A stretch of 64,000 bases of DNA from the NCBI RefSeq assembly GCF_002807035.1, contig NZ_NIUC01000003.1, positions 248,001 to 312,000 on the forward strand. Direction: 5' to 3'. The DNA is from Algoriphagus formosus (GTDB lineage: Bacteria; Bacteroidota; Bacteroidia; Cytophagales; Cyclobacteriaceae). The notes under the pieces are model-generated. The model did no database searches. It was not told the origin of the DNA and saw only the letters and a list, made by a program, of their open reading frames with translations. Each line of letters starts with the position of its first letter. Positions within the stretch are counted from its first letter, which is position 1. This document shows, piece after piece, positions 17,020 to 26,175 of this stretch. The position numbers were made by a program, and so were the translations under genes.

Positions 17020-19685
17020 GACTTCTTCAAGTTTTCAGATTTGGTGAAAGTATCTTTCAGGATTTCATCCACCTGCTTTAACGAAGACAATAGCTCTTGC
17101 TCTAGCTCTTCTTTACTCTTTTCCACCTTTTGGTATTTTGAATAGTTTAATAGCAATTGATTGATTCCAATAGCTTTTGACAAAGGAGCTCTCAATAAAT
17201 GTGATTGGTTCCAGGTAAGTTCATGCAATACCTCTTTTTGCTTTTCTATTTCTTTTACAGCCTCTTTAAGCTTCTCGTTTGTATGGCTAAGTTCCAAAGT
17301 TCGTTTGGAAACTTTTGCTTCTAGTTGAACTTTTAACTTTTTACTTAAATAAAAGTTTAGAGCAAGGTATATCAAAAGTATAAGTGCTAGCCCTAAGCTA
17401 ATTTTGAAAAAGAGGGTTTCAAAGAAAGAAGCGGAGACCCTGATTGGTAAGGAATAGATCGCCTCTTGCTGTCCATAGCGGAGTATTTTTACTTTCAAGT
17501 TATAATTCCCCGGTTTGAGACCATTGAAGTACAGAAATCGCTGATCCTTTAGTGGTAGCCAGTTGTCTGATTTGCTTTCGATCAAGTAAAAAACGGAATA
17601 TTGTGAAGGGTTTTTGAAATCAATAAGACTGAAAGAAACCTGAAACATGCGGATCCCTGCCGGGATGATTATTTCTTCATTGATGGTTTCCTTTTTATCT
17701 CCATATTGAAGTTCATCCCATTGAAAATCGATCTCTTCTTTTTCCATGCCGGATTGCAGACTCGGGTCAATGATGCCTACCCCTTCCACGGTAGGGACCC
17801 AAATTCTCCCTTTAAAATCTCGTGCTACTGCCGGGAAAATAAGACCATTTGCCTCTGAATTGGGCATGCCTACACTTTGATCATAGAGGGTAGATCCTAT
17901 GAAAAATGAATCGTCAGTACTTTCTTTGAATAGATTGAATTCTTGGTAGGAAAAAAACTGAGCCCCAAAATTATTGGTGATCCAATAGCCATTTTTTCCA
18001 TCGTCTGTAATGCTGTAGACAGCCTGCGTTTGAAGTCCGTTCTGTTTTTTGAGGGATTTGAACTGACCATCGCGTAGCATGATCAATCCTCCATGCGTAC
18101 CAAAAAACAGGTCTCCATTTTTATCCTCATGGATACAATAGATGATGTTTTCACCGGGAGTCAGCGGAAGAGGCTGATTTTCGACAAAGACCCCATCTCT
18201 TATCCGAAACATTCCTTTGCTCATCGAGCCAATAATCATATCTCCATTGGAGCTTTCAAGGATGGAGACGAATCTTGTCCTTTTAAATTCTGCAGGTAGA
18301 TCTACTTCCTGAATTGTTCCATTTTCCACGATATAATGAAGCCCTCCATTTCTGGTCAGGATCCAAATCGTGTTTTTTGAATCTTTGAAAACAGCCTGAA
18401 CGTAATTGTTTTTAAGACCATTCTCTTGAGTGAAAAAGTTTGTGAATTTTCCTGATCGTATATCTAAGATTGAAACTCCCGCACTTGACCCAATGTAGGC
18501 TTTTCCCTCTTTTGTCGCCAAAGTGGTAACACCATTCGTTAGCAAACCGTCTTCTTGCCTCCAGGATTGAATCTCATCTCCAACAACCCGAAATAGGCCA
18601 TCTGATTGTGTGCCTACCCAGATACTGCTATCGTTTCCTTGGATCAGGGCTTTGATGTTTTTCTTTTGAAGTTCATCGAATTTAGGCTGCTTGACCTTGG
18701 CGGGTTTTACGATGGCCAAGCCTTTTCCAAGTGTGCCTAGGTAGAGGTTCGTTTCATCTTTGATGATTCCTCTGACGGTGTAGTTATTCAATTCAGGATA
18801 ATAAAAGCGAGTGACCTCGCCATTGTCAATAATCATCAGGCCTTTTTCCGATGAACTCCCCCAAATTCGATTTTCCTCATCTAAGGTCAGACTGAAGTGG
18901 ATCATGTCCTGAATTCCATCGATCGGGACAATTTCTTCTAATTGAAGTTCCTGATTGATTTTAAAAATTCCCTCTTGGGGCGAAAAGACATAAGGAAGGT
19001 TCGAATTGCCGAATACCTTCATCGCAGAGAAGCTGCTTGGAGCTATCTCAGTTGTAGTGTTTTTCTCAAGATTTAATTTATAAAGACCATTAGTTGTGCC
19101 AACTAACAGCTCTGATGGGCTGAGCTGGAAAAAGCTTTGTATCTCAAGATCAACCTCTGGTTTCCAAAACTCCAGCGGAACGAATGGCTCATTTTCAAAG
19201 CGGTAGATTTCACCTTTTGAGTTGCCAATCAATAGATTTCCATTTGTATCTTCGAAAACAGCTCTAATCGAGGAATTTTCCGTGATACTACTACAATCGA
19301 TTACCTTGAGAATGCTTTTATTGAGAAAGGCAATACTTCTATCTCCCGATGCCCATATTCCTTTCTTGGTATTAAAAAAAGTAAAATAAGTCTGCTCCTG
19401 CATGATGGGGTAGCTTTCCCTGTCAAATACTTTGGAAGATATCCCGTCAAGTCTTACCAAGCCTTCTTCAGTGGAAACCCAAATGTATCCGAATTCGTCC
19501 TTTTCAAGCGCAAAAACTGCATTCTGGGGAAGTCCATTGGAATTGTCCCAGATTTCCATGACATAATTTTTCTTTTGGGAAGAGGAATCAGCCCAGAGAT
19601 TTGTTGATTGAGCATGATTATCCGATGATCCTAGGAAATAGGAGAAGGAAAGAACGATGAAAAACAGGTAAGCTTTTGGTTTCAA
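17016..19685 (-). CDS. Two-component sensor-like protein (Reg_prop propeller, Y_Y_Y, truncated kinase core)
   Basis: An 889-residue sensor of the type seen in hybrid two-component systems. A signal peptide (1-26) is followed by a long periplasmic beta-propeller of two-component regulator (Reg_prop) repeats such as NGLPQNAVFALEKDEFGYIW. Then come a Y_Y_Y-like region (about 660-755) with SVFYLIESKSDNW, one membrane segment (about 765-787), and a coiled coil leading to NQSHLLRAPLSKAIG near residue 835, a HisKA-like dimerisation helix. The protein ends about 50 residues later with no HATPase_c domain. The start is TTG, supported by the signal peptide behind it; the next ATG is at residue 42. It is coupled to the receiver gene by a 4-base overlap. 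Confidence 0.85.
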   Translation of the reverse strand: MKPKAYLFFIVLSFSYFLGSSDNHAQSTNLWADSSSQKKNYVMEIWDNSNGLPQNAVFALEKDEFGYIWVSTEEGLVRLDGISSKVFDRESYPIMQEQTYFTFFNTKKGIWASGDRSIAFLNKSILKVIDCSSITENSSIRAVFEDTNGNLLIGNSKGEIYRFENEPFVPLEFWKPEVDLEIQSFFQLSPSELLVGTTNGLYKLNLEKNTTTEIAPSSFSAMKVFGNSNLPYVFSPQEGIFKINQELQLEEIVPIDGIQDMIHFSLTLDEENRIWGSSSEKGLMIIDNGEVTRFYYPELNNYTVRGIIKDETNLYLGTLGKGLAIVKPAKVKQPKFDELQKKNIKALIQGNDSSIWVGTQSDGLFRVVGDEIQSWRQEDGLLTNGVTTLATKEGKAYIGSSAGVSILDIRSGKFTNFFTQENGLKNNYVQAVFKDSKNTIWILTRNGGLHYIVENGTIQEVDLPAEFKRTRFVSILESSNGDMIIGSMSKGMFRIRDGVFVENQPLPLTPGENIIYCIHEDKNGDLFFGTHGGLIMLRDGQFKSLKKQNGLQTQAVYSITDDGKNGYWITNNFGAQFFSYQEFNLFKESTDDSFFIGSTLYDQSVGMPNSEANGLIFPAVARDFKGRIWVPTVEGVGIIDPSLQSGMEKEEIDFQWDELQYGDKKETINEEIIIPAGIRMFQVSFSLIDFKNPSQYSVFYLIESKSDNWLPLKDQRFLYFNGLKPGNYNLKVKILRYGQQEAIYSLPIRVSASFFETLFFKISLGLALILLIYLALNFYLSKKLKVQLEAKVSKRTLELSHTNEKLKEAVKEIEKQKEVLHELTWNQSHLLRAPLSKAIGINQLLLNYSKYQKVEKSKEELEQELLSSLKQVDEILKDTFTKSENLKKS

Positions 19686-19883
19686 AATTTGGTAATCCTC
19701 AATAAAATGCTCTTCAGAGTCTAGTTTTTAAATTTCATTCGTATTCCTTTATTTCTTCCAAAAAATTATTGGAAACAAAGTGAATTCACGGCAGAAAATT
19801 AGGTTTTTTTTGGAATAAAGGCGGTAAAAAAAATAATCGTTAAGCTTTAAGTTTTAGAGCGTAGTCTCTAGGTTCAAAATTTT

Positions 19884-20843
19884 TTATCCCTTTAAGCTTT
19901 GTTGATTGAATATACAATTCTCCATCGGGTCTTTTCCTTGCAAAATCGCAAGGGTGTTTTCCACGGTCATTGTACACATTTTGGTGTAGGTCGTCTTGGT
20001 CAGACTACCCACATGAGCAGTGATTAAAGTATTGGGGTGTGTGACCAATGGCTCGTCTGCTTTTGGTGGTTCGTCTGCTAAAACATCAGCCCCAAAGCCA
20101 CCCAGTTTTCCGGAGTTCAAAGCATTGATCAAAGATTCCTGGTCTATGATTTTTCCTCTCGCCGTATTGATGAGAATAGCTCCTTCCTTCATCTGATCAA
20201 AAGCTTCCTGACTAATTAGATTTTCTGTATCACTAGTCAAAGGGAGGTGGATGGTGATGACGTCAGATTTTTTCAATACCTCATCAAAAGTCAGCATAGC
20301 ATAGGAGACAGGTTCACGGTAAGCACTCCAATAGCAAACCTCCATGCCTAGCGCTTCAGCTATTCGGGCTACTTTCTTACCAATATTTCCCATTCCTAAA
20401 ACTCCGAGGGTTTTTCCATGTAGTTCATCCCCGACATAATTGCCACGCTCCATCCATCGACCCTCTTTGACCATATTGAAAGCATTGAAAAGGTTCCGTT
20501 GAAGATTCAGCATGAGGCTAATGGTATGCTCTGCAATGGTATTGGCGTTGCTGTTAGGGGCATTGACAACCTTAATGTTTCTTTGGCTTGCCTCATCGAC
20601 ATCGATGTTGTCCAGGCCAACTCCCGCTCGGGCAATTACTTGAAGACTGGGTATTTGATCCATCAATTGACTCCTCACTTGCCCTTTGCCTCTAGTGATG
20701 ATAGCCTGAAAATCCGGTTTCTCCAATGCCTCCTGTAGACTTATTTCATCCAGTGCAATGACTATTTCCACATCTTCCGAAGCGTTTAATAACTCCATCG
20801 CTTCTTCTGCGAGGGTTTCCAAAAGAAGGATTCTCTGGCTCAT
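19884..20843 (-). CDS. D-isomer-specific 2-hydroxyacid dehydrogenase (SerA-like)
   Basis: A 319-residue NAD-dependent dehydrogenase of the D-2-hydroxyacid family, oxidising or reducing a 2-hydroxy/2-oxo acid. Seen are RAGVGLDNID (family Arg region), the nucleotide-binding GVLGMGNIGKKVA near residue 145, NTARGKIID with the catalytic Arg, the Glu in VLADEPP, and the catalytic His in ITAHVGS. It lacks the C-terminal ACT domain of many SerA proteins, so 3-phosphoglycerate is not assured. As the last gene of a five-gene minus-strand operon with acid-sugar enzymes, reduction of a sugar-derived keto acid or glyoxylate is a reasonable inference. Its start overlaps the upstream VOC gene by four bases. 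Confidence 0.88.
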   Translation of the reverse strand: MSQRILLLETLAEEAMELLNASEDVEIVIALDEISLQEALEKPDFQAIITRGKGQVRSQLMDQIPSLQVIARAGVGLDNIDVDEASQRNIKVVNAPNSNANTIAEHTISLMLNLQRNLFNAFNMVKEGRWMERGNYVGDELHGKTLGVLGMGNIGKKVARIAEALGMEVCYWSAYREPVSYAMLTFDEVLKKSDVITIHLPLTSDTENLISQEAFDQMKEGAILINTARGKIIDQESLINALNSGKLGGFGADVLADEPPKADEPLVTHPNTLITAHVGSLTKTTYTKMCTMTVENTLAILQGKDPMENCIFNQQSLKG

Positions 20844-21331
20844 TTATTTTTGTGATATAGCGTCGCGTCCTTGGTTTTGTATCCTCGGAAATCATTTCTT
20901 CCTGATACATAAATCCCCGGCTTGAAAAGCTCATCCTCGAATATCTTGGGATCGATTTTGGCATCCGGTGCAGAAGAAAGTTCGAGCAAATTTCCGGAAG
21001 GGTCTCTGACAAACATTTGAATCGGTCCATCGGGAAGCTGACGCACATGTCCCCATGGCTTGATATCGATGACCCCCAATTCTTTCATCCGCCAATAAAT
21101 GGCATTAATATCATCCACCTGCAGACATATATGCCCCCTAAATGAAAAAACATCTTCCCATTCGGTCAGGTGTAATTGCTGGTCCTCGTTGATTTTGAAA
21201 AAGGCCGTGGGATAGTCAAAAAGAAAGGCAGGAATAGCTTCCAAGCCCAATTCTTTTTCATAGAATTGACAAGCTTCTTCCAGATTCGTGACTACCAAGG
21301 CTACATGATTGATATTGATTGCTTTTGCCAT
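20840..21331 (-). CDS. VOC (glyoxalase/dioxygenase fold) family protein
   Basis: A 163-residue protein of the vicinal oxygen chelate superfamily. Seen are INHVALVVTNLEEACQFY with the first metal His, QLHLTEW, HICLQVDDINAIYWRM and DPSGNLLELSS with the terminal metal Glu. It starts at ATG 21331, five bases after the stop of the enolase-superfamily gene; the longer frame to 21367 would run into that gene. The reaction is unknown. Within this acid-sugar operon it might be an isomerase or lyase, but the fold also covers dioxygenases and resistance proteins. Confidence 0.83.
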   Translation of the reverse strand: MAKAININHVALVVTNLEEACQFYEKELGLEAIPAFLFDYPTAFFKINEDQQLHLTEWEDVFSFRGHICLQVDDINAIYWRMKELGVIDIKPWGHVRQLPDGPIQMFVRDPSGNLLELSSAPDAKIDPKIFEDELFKPGIYVSGRNDFRGYKTKDATLYHKNK

Positions 21332-21336
21332 GATTT

Positions 21337-22500
21337 TTATTGTTTGAATTCTTTTACAAAATCCCAATTTGGAGTGAGCCCCAAACCGGGTAGGGTAGGT
21401 TGGGAAAGCATCCCTTTTTCATCCACACTGATCTTCTCTTTGACCAGTTCATACATCATCGGATTTCCTCCCAAGGAAAACTCGATCACATTGGCCGAAG
21501 GTGAAGCAAAAGCTACCGAAAGTCCAGCCATGAATGAAAATGCAGATCCCCAGCAATGAGGTGCGAGTTCCAGTTGATAGGTATGAGCCAGTTGAGATAC
21601 GCGCATGGCTTCTGTGATGCCGCCGATAATCGCGCAATCGGGTTGAATCACATCTATCGCCTTCTCCGAAATTAAATCGCGCACATCAAAAGCCGTGTAT
21701 TCACTTTCACCAGCCGCTATAGGAATATGGGTACTAGCTCTGACTTCGGCTGTCCCTATTCGATTGTCCGGACTGATTGGCTCTTCAAACCAATAGAGGT
21801 TGCAATCTTCGACACCGCTACAAAATTGCTTGGCTTCGGGAACACTAAAGGTGCCATGGGCATCAGTCATCAATTTGATATGGTCGGGTAGCGCTTCTCT
21901 TGCCGCGCGAACCCGCTTGATGCTTTCAGCTACCGTTTCGTCCATGACGCCCACACGCATTTTCACTCCTGAAAACCCTTTTTCAGTATATCCTTTCAAT
22001 TGCTCCCCAATCGCATCAGCACCTGCCCAGCCACCGCTGGCGTAAGCAGGCATTTTGTCCCGGCAGCTTCCTCCGAGAAGTTCTACCACGGGTACTCCCA
22101 AGGCTTTTCCTTTGATATCCCAAAGTGCCGTATCAATGCCGCTCAGAGCGGAAATAGTCAATCCTCTTCTACCTAGGATGGGGAATTTTCGACCTCTGGA
22201 AAGTGCGTAATGGTCTCGGGTACCGTTGTAGACAATTTCCCAGATCCGGTTGATTTGGCTGGCGTCTTGTCCGATGAGGGCAGGTTTTAACTCATTCTCC
22301 ACGCAGCTCACAATGCTGGCGCAAGACCCTGAGGAGCCAACAGCAGCTTTGGCCTCGCCGAATCCCTGAAGGCCTGTGTCTGTGGTCACTACCACCAAGG
22401 TCATGTCAAAATTAGTCAGCAGACCGTAGTCGGAGCGGTGTTGCTTTTCCTTTGGAATGGGGCAGCGAAGCCAGTATGCTTCAATATTGGCGATTTTCAT
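21337..22500 (-). CDS. Mandelate racemase/muconate lactonizing enzyme family protein (enolase superfamily)
   Basis: A 387-residue enolase-superfamily enzyme that would abstract a proton next to a carboxylate. Seen are an N-terminal capping domain (LVVVTTDTGLQGFGEA), SALSGIDTALWDIKGKALG, the catalytic position KMR (where many relatives have KxK), metal ligands in LMTDAHGTF, WFEEP and AAGESE, and the late His in APHCWGS. The pattern resembles acid-sugar dehydratases and galactarolactone cycloisomerase, but by eye the substrate is open. Its start overlaps the stop of the upstream isomerase-like gene by four bases. Confidence 0.88.
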   Translation of the reverse strand: MKIANIEAYWLRCPIPKEKQHRSDYGLLTNFDMTLVVVTTDTGLQGFGEAKAAVGSSGSCASIVSCVENELKPALIGQDASQINRIWEIVYNGTRDHYALSRGRKFPILGRRGLTISALSGIDTALWDIKGKALGVPVVELLGGSCRDKMPAYASGGWAGADAIGEQLKGYTEKGFSGVKMRVGVMDETVAESIKRVRAAREALPDHIKLMTDAHGTFSVPEAKQFCSGVEDCNLYWFEEPISPDNRIGTAEVRASTHIPIAAGESEYTAFDVRDLISEKAIDVIQPDCAIIGGITEAMRVSQLAHTYQLELAPHCWGSAFSFMAGLSVAFASPSANVIEFSLGGNPMMYELVKEKISVDEKGMLSQPTLPGLGLTPNWDFVKEFKQ

Positions 22501-23384
22501 CTGAGGAATGGTTTGAGTTGATCAATGGATCGCTGAGTCAGCATAGTGTAGAAATCCTCAGTGACCGCTGTACTGCCGTGGTCTTGTAGGAATTTCAGCT
22601 GCTCGGGACTCAGACCTTCCGGTGCTTCATCGATGGAGTTTGGGTATGGATTGGCCGGAGTACGATCGATAGGTGGGCAAAATTCCACAGAAAGCACCTT
22701 GTCATACTCGATTTCTTTGAGCGTAGCCATGATTTTTTCCCAATTTAACTTGCCCATCCCCGGAGCCATTCGGTTATTATCGGCCACGTGGAAGTTGACT
22801 AGTCTTGAACCTACCTGCCGGATCGTTTCAAACATATCAACTTCTTCGATATTCATGTGAAAAGTATCTAAACAGACGCCGCAATTGGGCCCAACAGCTT
22901 CTGCGAGTGCTAAAGCCTGTGCACCACGATTGATGAAATAGGTCTCAAATCGATTGATCGGTTCAATCCCAATTTGAAGTCCATTGGCTTCTGTGAATTC
23001 ATAAACTTCTTTTACTCCTTCCACAGCCCATTCCCATTCTTCCTCTGGACGGGCATCGGGGATGATTTTACCTACCGTGGCAGGCACAAAGGAAATCACC
23101 TTACCTCCTAGGTCGGCAACCAGCTGAGCGAGATCCAAGACATATTGCACAGATCGTTTTCGCTGATCGGGATCCTTGGCTAGTAGATTTCGCTCTTCAA
23201 GCATCAGGGTCACAGAACCCCAACACTTGATATTATACTTTTCTAAAAGCTCCTTGACTTGGCTGCTATCGTAGCTTTCGGGAGCACCTTGAATTTCGAG
23301 ATGGGTATATCCAAGAGCAGAAATCCGCTGAAGGGTGCTTTCTAAGGTTTCTGCCCGCATCCAATTATGAATGGCTATTTGCAT
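22497..23384 (-). CDS. Sugar phosphate isomerase/epimerase-like TIM barrel (AP endonuclease 2 superfamily)
   Basis: A 295-residue xylose-isomerase-like TIM barrel. Metal-binding motifs are visible: IEPINRFETYF with the first Glu near residue 150, CLDTFHMNIEE with Asp and His, NFHVADNNRMAPGMGKLNW, and the final Glu in SVEFCPP. This set is typical of the D-tagatose/D-psicose 3-epimerase and hydroxypyruvate isomerase group, so epimerisation of a keto sugar or keto acid is likely. It is the second gene of the operon, between the SDR gene (140 bp upstream) and the enolase-superfamily gene. Confidence 0.86.
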   Translation of the reverse strand: MQIAIHNWMRAETLESTLQRISALGYTHLEIQGAPESYDSSQVKELLEKYNIKCWGSVTLMLEERNLLAKDPDQRKRSVQYVLDLAQLVADLGGKVISFVPATVGKIIPDARPEEEWEWAVEGVKEVYEFTEANGLQIGIEPINRFETYFINRGAQALALAEAVGPNCGVCLDTFHMNIEEVDMFETIRQVGSRLVNFHVADNNRMAPGMGKLNWEKIMATLKEIEYDKVLSVEFCPPIDRTPANPYPNSIDEAPEGLSPEQLKFLQDHGSTAVTEDFYTMLTQRSIDQLKPFLR

Positions 23385-23524
23385 AAAAAAAGAGATTTTG
23401 GTGTGTTTCGCTTTAAGTTAGTTGAAAATTTTGAAAAAGGGATTCTAAGCGATTGAATCGAGGCTTTAATCGTATGAGAGACGAAATTTTAAGGATGATT
23501 GGTAAGGGGTGAAGAAAGCGTTTT

Positions 23525-24427
23525 CTATTCCCCTTTCACATACTTTCTCCAGTTGTGCTGCTCCTTAAAACCCAATACTTCTCTGATCTTGCGGTTGGAA
23601 AACAAAGCTTCATGTTCTTCCATTTTCCATTTCAGCGGGACTCCGGGAAAGAAACGATCAGCGAGCTCTTTGCTAGGGATAATTGCCCCGTTGTGATCAT
23701 TTCCTGCATTGAAAATTTCAAAACCCAAACCGTCTTTTTGGAGACAGAGATCCACGATTTGCCCTAAATCCCGTGCATCGATATAGCAGAATGCATTTCT
23801 TCTCCGGACTTCAGGGTGCTTGAAATAGTGAGGGAAAAGTTCTTGGTACTCATGAGGCTCGATCACATTTCCGATACGCAAAGCATAGATATCAAAACCT
23901 GAGCGTCGCTGAAAGGCTCTCGCGGTTTGTTCATTGACCACCTTGGATAAGCCATAGCTATCCATCGGGTCCACATCGTATTCTTCGTCTAGGGGCAAGT
24001 AATTGGGATTGGTCTTCCCATCTGAGAAGCAAATCCCATAAGTTGTCTCTGAAGATGCAATGATGATCTTTTTAATGCCTAGTTTGACTGCTGCCTCGAT
24101 GACATTATAAGTTCCAACAGCATTCACTCGGAAGGTTTCATTATCGGGATTGATCAGGATTCTGGCTACCGCCGCAAAATGGACCACCGCATCGAACTTG
24201 GGAACACCGGTTCCCGGCTCCAATTCATCAAAACCCGCATAGCTACTCATGGCATTGAACATTTGGCCCGAGTCGGTAATATCTGCTATGAGATTATCCA
24301 CTCCAGGATGATCTAGTGGTTTTAGGTCCACATTCATGACGCGATGACCTTGATCCAGGAGGTAGGGAATGACATGCTTTCCGGCTTTTCCGGATCCGCC
24401 GGTGAAGAAGATTCGTTTTGGGCTCAT
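23525..24427 (-). CDS. NAD-dependent epimerase/dehydratase family protein (extended SDR)
   Basis: A 300-residue extended SDR. The nucleotide motif FTGGSGKAG (GGxGxxG) is near residue 8, the acidic residue of NVDLKPL suggests NAD preference, VVHFAAVA follows, and the catalytic pair is in YGLSKVVNE (YxxxK) near residue 178. Size and pattern would fit a uronate dehydrogenase-type or sugar epimerase enzyme. As the first gene of a likely five-gene acid-sugar operon it may start the pathway by oxidising an aldose or uronate; this is inferred. A TATCTTTG -7 candidate lies about 30 bp upstream. Confidence 0.86.
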   Translation of the reverse strand: MSPKRIFFTGGSGKAGKHVIPYLLDQGHRVMNVDLKPLDHPGVDNLIADITDSGQMFNAMSSYAGFDELEPGTGVPKFDAVVHFAAVARILINPDNETFRVNAVGTYNVIEAAVKLGIKKIIIASSETTYGICFSDGKTNPNYLPLDEEYDVDPMDSYGLSKVVNEQTARAFQRRSGFDIYALRIGNVIEPHEYQELFPHYFKHPEVRRRNAFCYIDARDLGQIVDLCLQKDGLGFEIFNAGNDHNGAIIPSKELADRFFPGVPLKWKMEEHEALFSNRKIREVLGFKEQHNWRKYVKGE

Positions 24428-24454
24428 TTTTTTCGGATTTCAATTGAATGTAAT

Positions 24455-24462
24455 CAAAGATA
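24455..24462 (-). promoter_or_regulatory. Candidate -7 element of the acid-sugar operon
   Basis: On the minus strand this reads TATCTTTG, a perfect TAnnTTTG match about 28 bp upstream of the SDR start codon. No TTTG lies at the expected -33 spacing. Confidence 0.4.
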
Positions 24463-24650
24463 ATTTTTCCTGACTTTTTAACACCAGCCATTTTGCCAAG
24501 TGAAACCATATCTTTTTGATCGGTAGGAGGCATTTTAGAGCTATTTGGATTTTGGTGGCTCTAATACCTGATTTTTATCATAAAATGACTTGATCTTGGC
24601 AAGACCTTTTGTCGGGAAGATTGGGGAATTTGGTACATAGAAAAAAGTCT

Positions 24651-25424
24651 ATGGCTCTACTGGATAAATTAGATACTCCCTTTTTCAGGGAAGTTGGTGA
24701 AATAGCTCGATTTACGGGGCGATTTTTCCGTGAGGTGACCAAGCCTAAGCAGGAGTGGGAGGAGTTTGTAAACCAAAGCTATCACATTGGTTACAAAACT
24801 TTTACACTTGTCGGAATTACAGCCTTTATTATGGGCTTGGTTTTGACTATTCAGTCTCGACCAACCTTGGTAGAATTTGGGGCAGATGCCTTACTGCCAT
24901 CCATGGTTTCGGTTTCTTTGGTCAGGGAAATAGCGCCTGTCATCACTGCCTTGATTTGTGCTGGAAAAATCGGCTCGGGAATAGGGGCGGAGCTAGGTTC
25001 TATGCGGGTGACTGAGCAGATTGATGCCATGGAAGTCTCGGGAACGAACCCATTCAAGTATCTGGTGGTGACTCGGGTTTTGGCCTCGACTGTGATGGTG
25101 CCGATTTTATCGAGTTTAGCTATTGCGATTTCACTCTATGGTGGGTATTTGGGAGCCAATCTTAAAGGAGATGTGAGTTGGTCATTGTATTGGTATCAAG
25201 CTTATAAAGCCTTGATTTACGGAGATTTTGTACCTGCGATGGTCAAGACGATTTTCTTTGGATTTGCTATAGGAATTGTCGGTTGCTACAAGGGCTATAA
25301 TTCCCAAAAAGGAACCGAAGGTGTCGGAAGGTCGGCCACCACGGCTGTGATTGTGGCTTCTCTTTTGGTGTTTATTCTTGATTTGATCGCGGTTCAAGTT
25401 GCGGATGTTCTAGGTCTTACCTGA
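24651..25424 (+). CDS. mlaE: MlaE-type lipid ABC transporter permease
   Basis: MlaE is the inner-membrane permease of the Mla phospholipid transport system, which moves lipids between the inner and outer membranes. The 257-residue length from the ATG at 24651 is normal; an upstream TTG (24609) would add 14 residues without support. Seen are several membrane helices, a GLVLTIQSRPTLVEFGA segment, the conserved loop GKIGSGIGAELGSMRVTEQ, and IDAMEVSGTNP, all hallmarks of MlaE. Five bases separate it from mlaF, and mlaD follows. MlaB and MlaC equivalents are not present, which seems common in Bacteroidota. Confidence 0.93.
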   Translation: MALLDKLDTPFFREVGEIARFTGRFFREVTKPKQEWEEFVNQSYHIGYKTFTLVGITAFIMGLVLTIQSRPTLVEFGADALLPSMVSVSLVREIAPVITALICAGKIGSGIGAELGSMRVTEQIDAMEVSGTNPFKYLVVTRVLASTVMVPILSSLAIAISLYGGYLGANLKGDVSWSLYWYQAYKALIYGDFVPAMVKTIFFGFAIGIVGCYKGYNSQKGTEGVGRSATTAVIVASLLVFILDLIAVQVADVLGLT

Positions 25425-25428
25425 TGTC

Positions 25429-26175
25429 ATGATAAAAGACAAAGCAATAATCGAGGTGGATCGTTTGAACAAGTCTTTTGGACAGAATCATGTGCTGAGA
25501 GACTTTTCTCTTCAGCTTTCCGAAGGGGAAAATTTGGTGATATTGGGTAAGTCAGGGTCCGGAAAATCAGTTTTGATAAAATGCATCATTCGACTGATCG
25601 AACCGGATAGTGGCACTATTAGCATTCTTGATCAGGATATCAGTTTGCTCGACCAAGATGAAATGGATTTACTTCGCGCAGATGTGGGCTTTTTATTTCA
25701 AAGCAATGCTCTCTACGACTCGATGACGATTAGACAAAATCTGGAGTTTCCCCTCCGCCGTCACTGGACCAAGGAAGAGCGCGAGCTGAAGGCCGAATCT
25801 GCCGTCAAAGAGGCTCTGGAAGATGTGGGGCTTTTGCATACCATCGATATGATGCCGGCTGAGCTTTCTGGTGGAATGCGAAAGCGAATAGCCCTGGCTC
25901 GAACGATCATTCTTAAGCCAAAGGTGATCTTGTACGATGAACCTACTACCGGCTTGGACCCGATCACAGGAAGAGAGATCAGTGAATTGATGAATCGAAT
26001 TCAGGAAAAATATAATACAGCCTCCATTATCATATCTCATGATATGAATTGTATCCGAATGACAGCCAACCGCATCATTATGCTGATAGAGGGGAGGAAT
26101 TATGCGGAAGGAACATTCGAAAATCTTATCAAAAACCAAGACCCCAAAGTGGGTGACTTCTTCGAAGGACTATGA
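25429..26175 (+). CDS. mlaF: MlaF-type ABC transporter ATP-binding protein
   Basis: The ATPase of the Mla lipid transporter, 248 residues, cytoplasmic. The Walker A GKSGSGKS is near residue 38, the Q-loop in FLFQSNALYDSMT, the signature LSGGMRKRIALAR near 143, the Walker B ILYDEPTTGLD near 165 and the switch His in IISHDM. It starts five bases after mlaE and its stop overlaps the mlaD start by four bases (26172-26175), so mlaE, mlaF and mlaD form one translationally coupled unit. Confidence 0.94.
   Translation: MIKDKAIIEVDRLNKSFGQNHVLRDFSLQLSEGENLVILGKSGSGKSVLIKCIIRLIEPDSGTISILDQDISLLDQDEMDLLRADVGFLFQSNALYDSMTIRQNLEFPLRRHWTKEERELKAESAVKEALEDVGLLHTIDMMPAELSGGMRKRIALARTIILKPKVILYDEPTTGLDPITGREISELMNRIQEKYNTASIIISHDMNCIRMTANRIIMLIEGRNYAEGTFENLIKNQDPKVGDFFEGL

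Noticed and set aside
17016..17100. Search for a HATPase_c domain just past the sensor stop
   Set aside because: The downstream sequence is the start of a clean CheY-like receiver gene, and no N-box or G-box motif was seen in the frames inspected.
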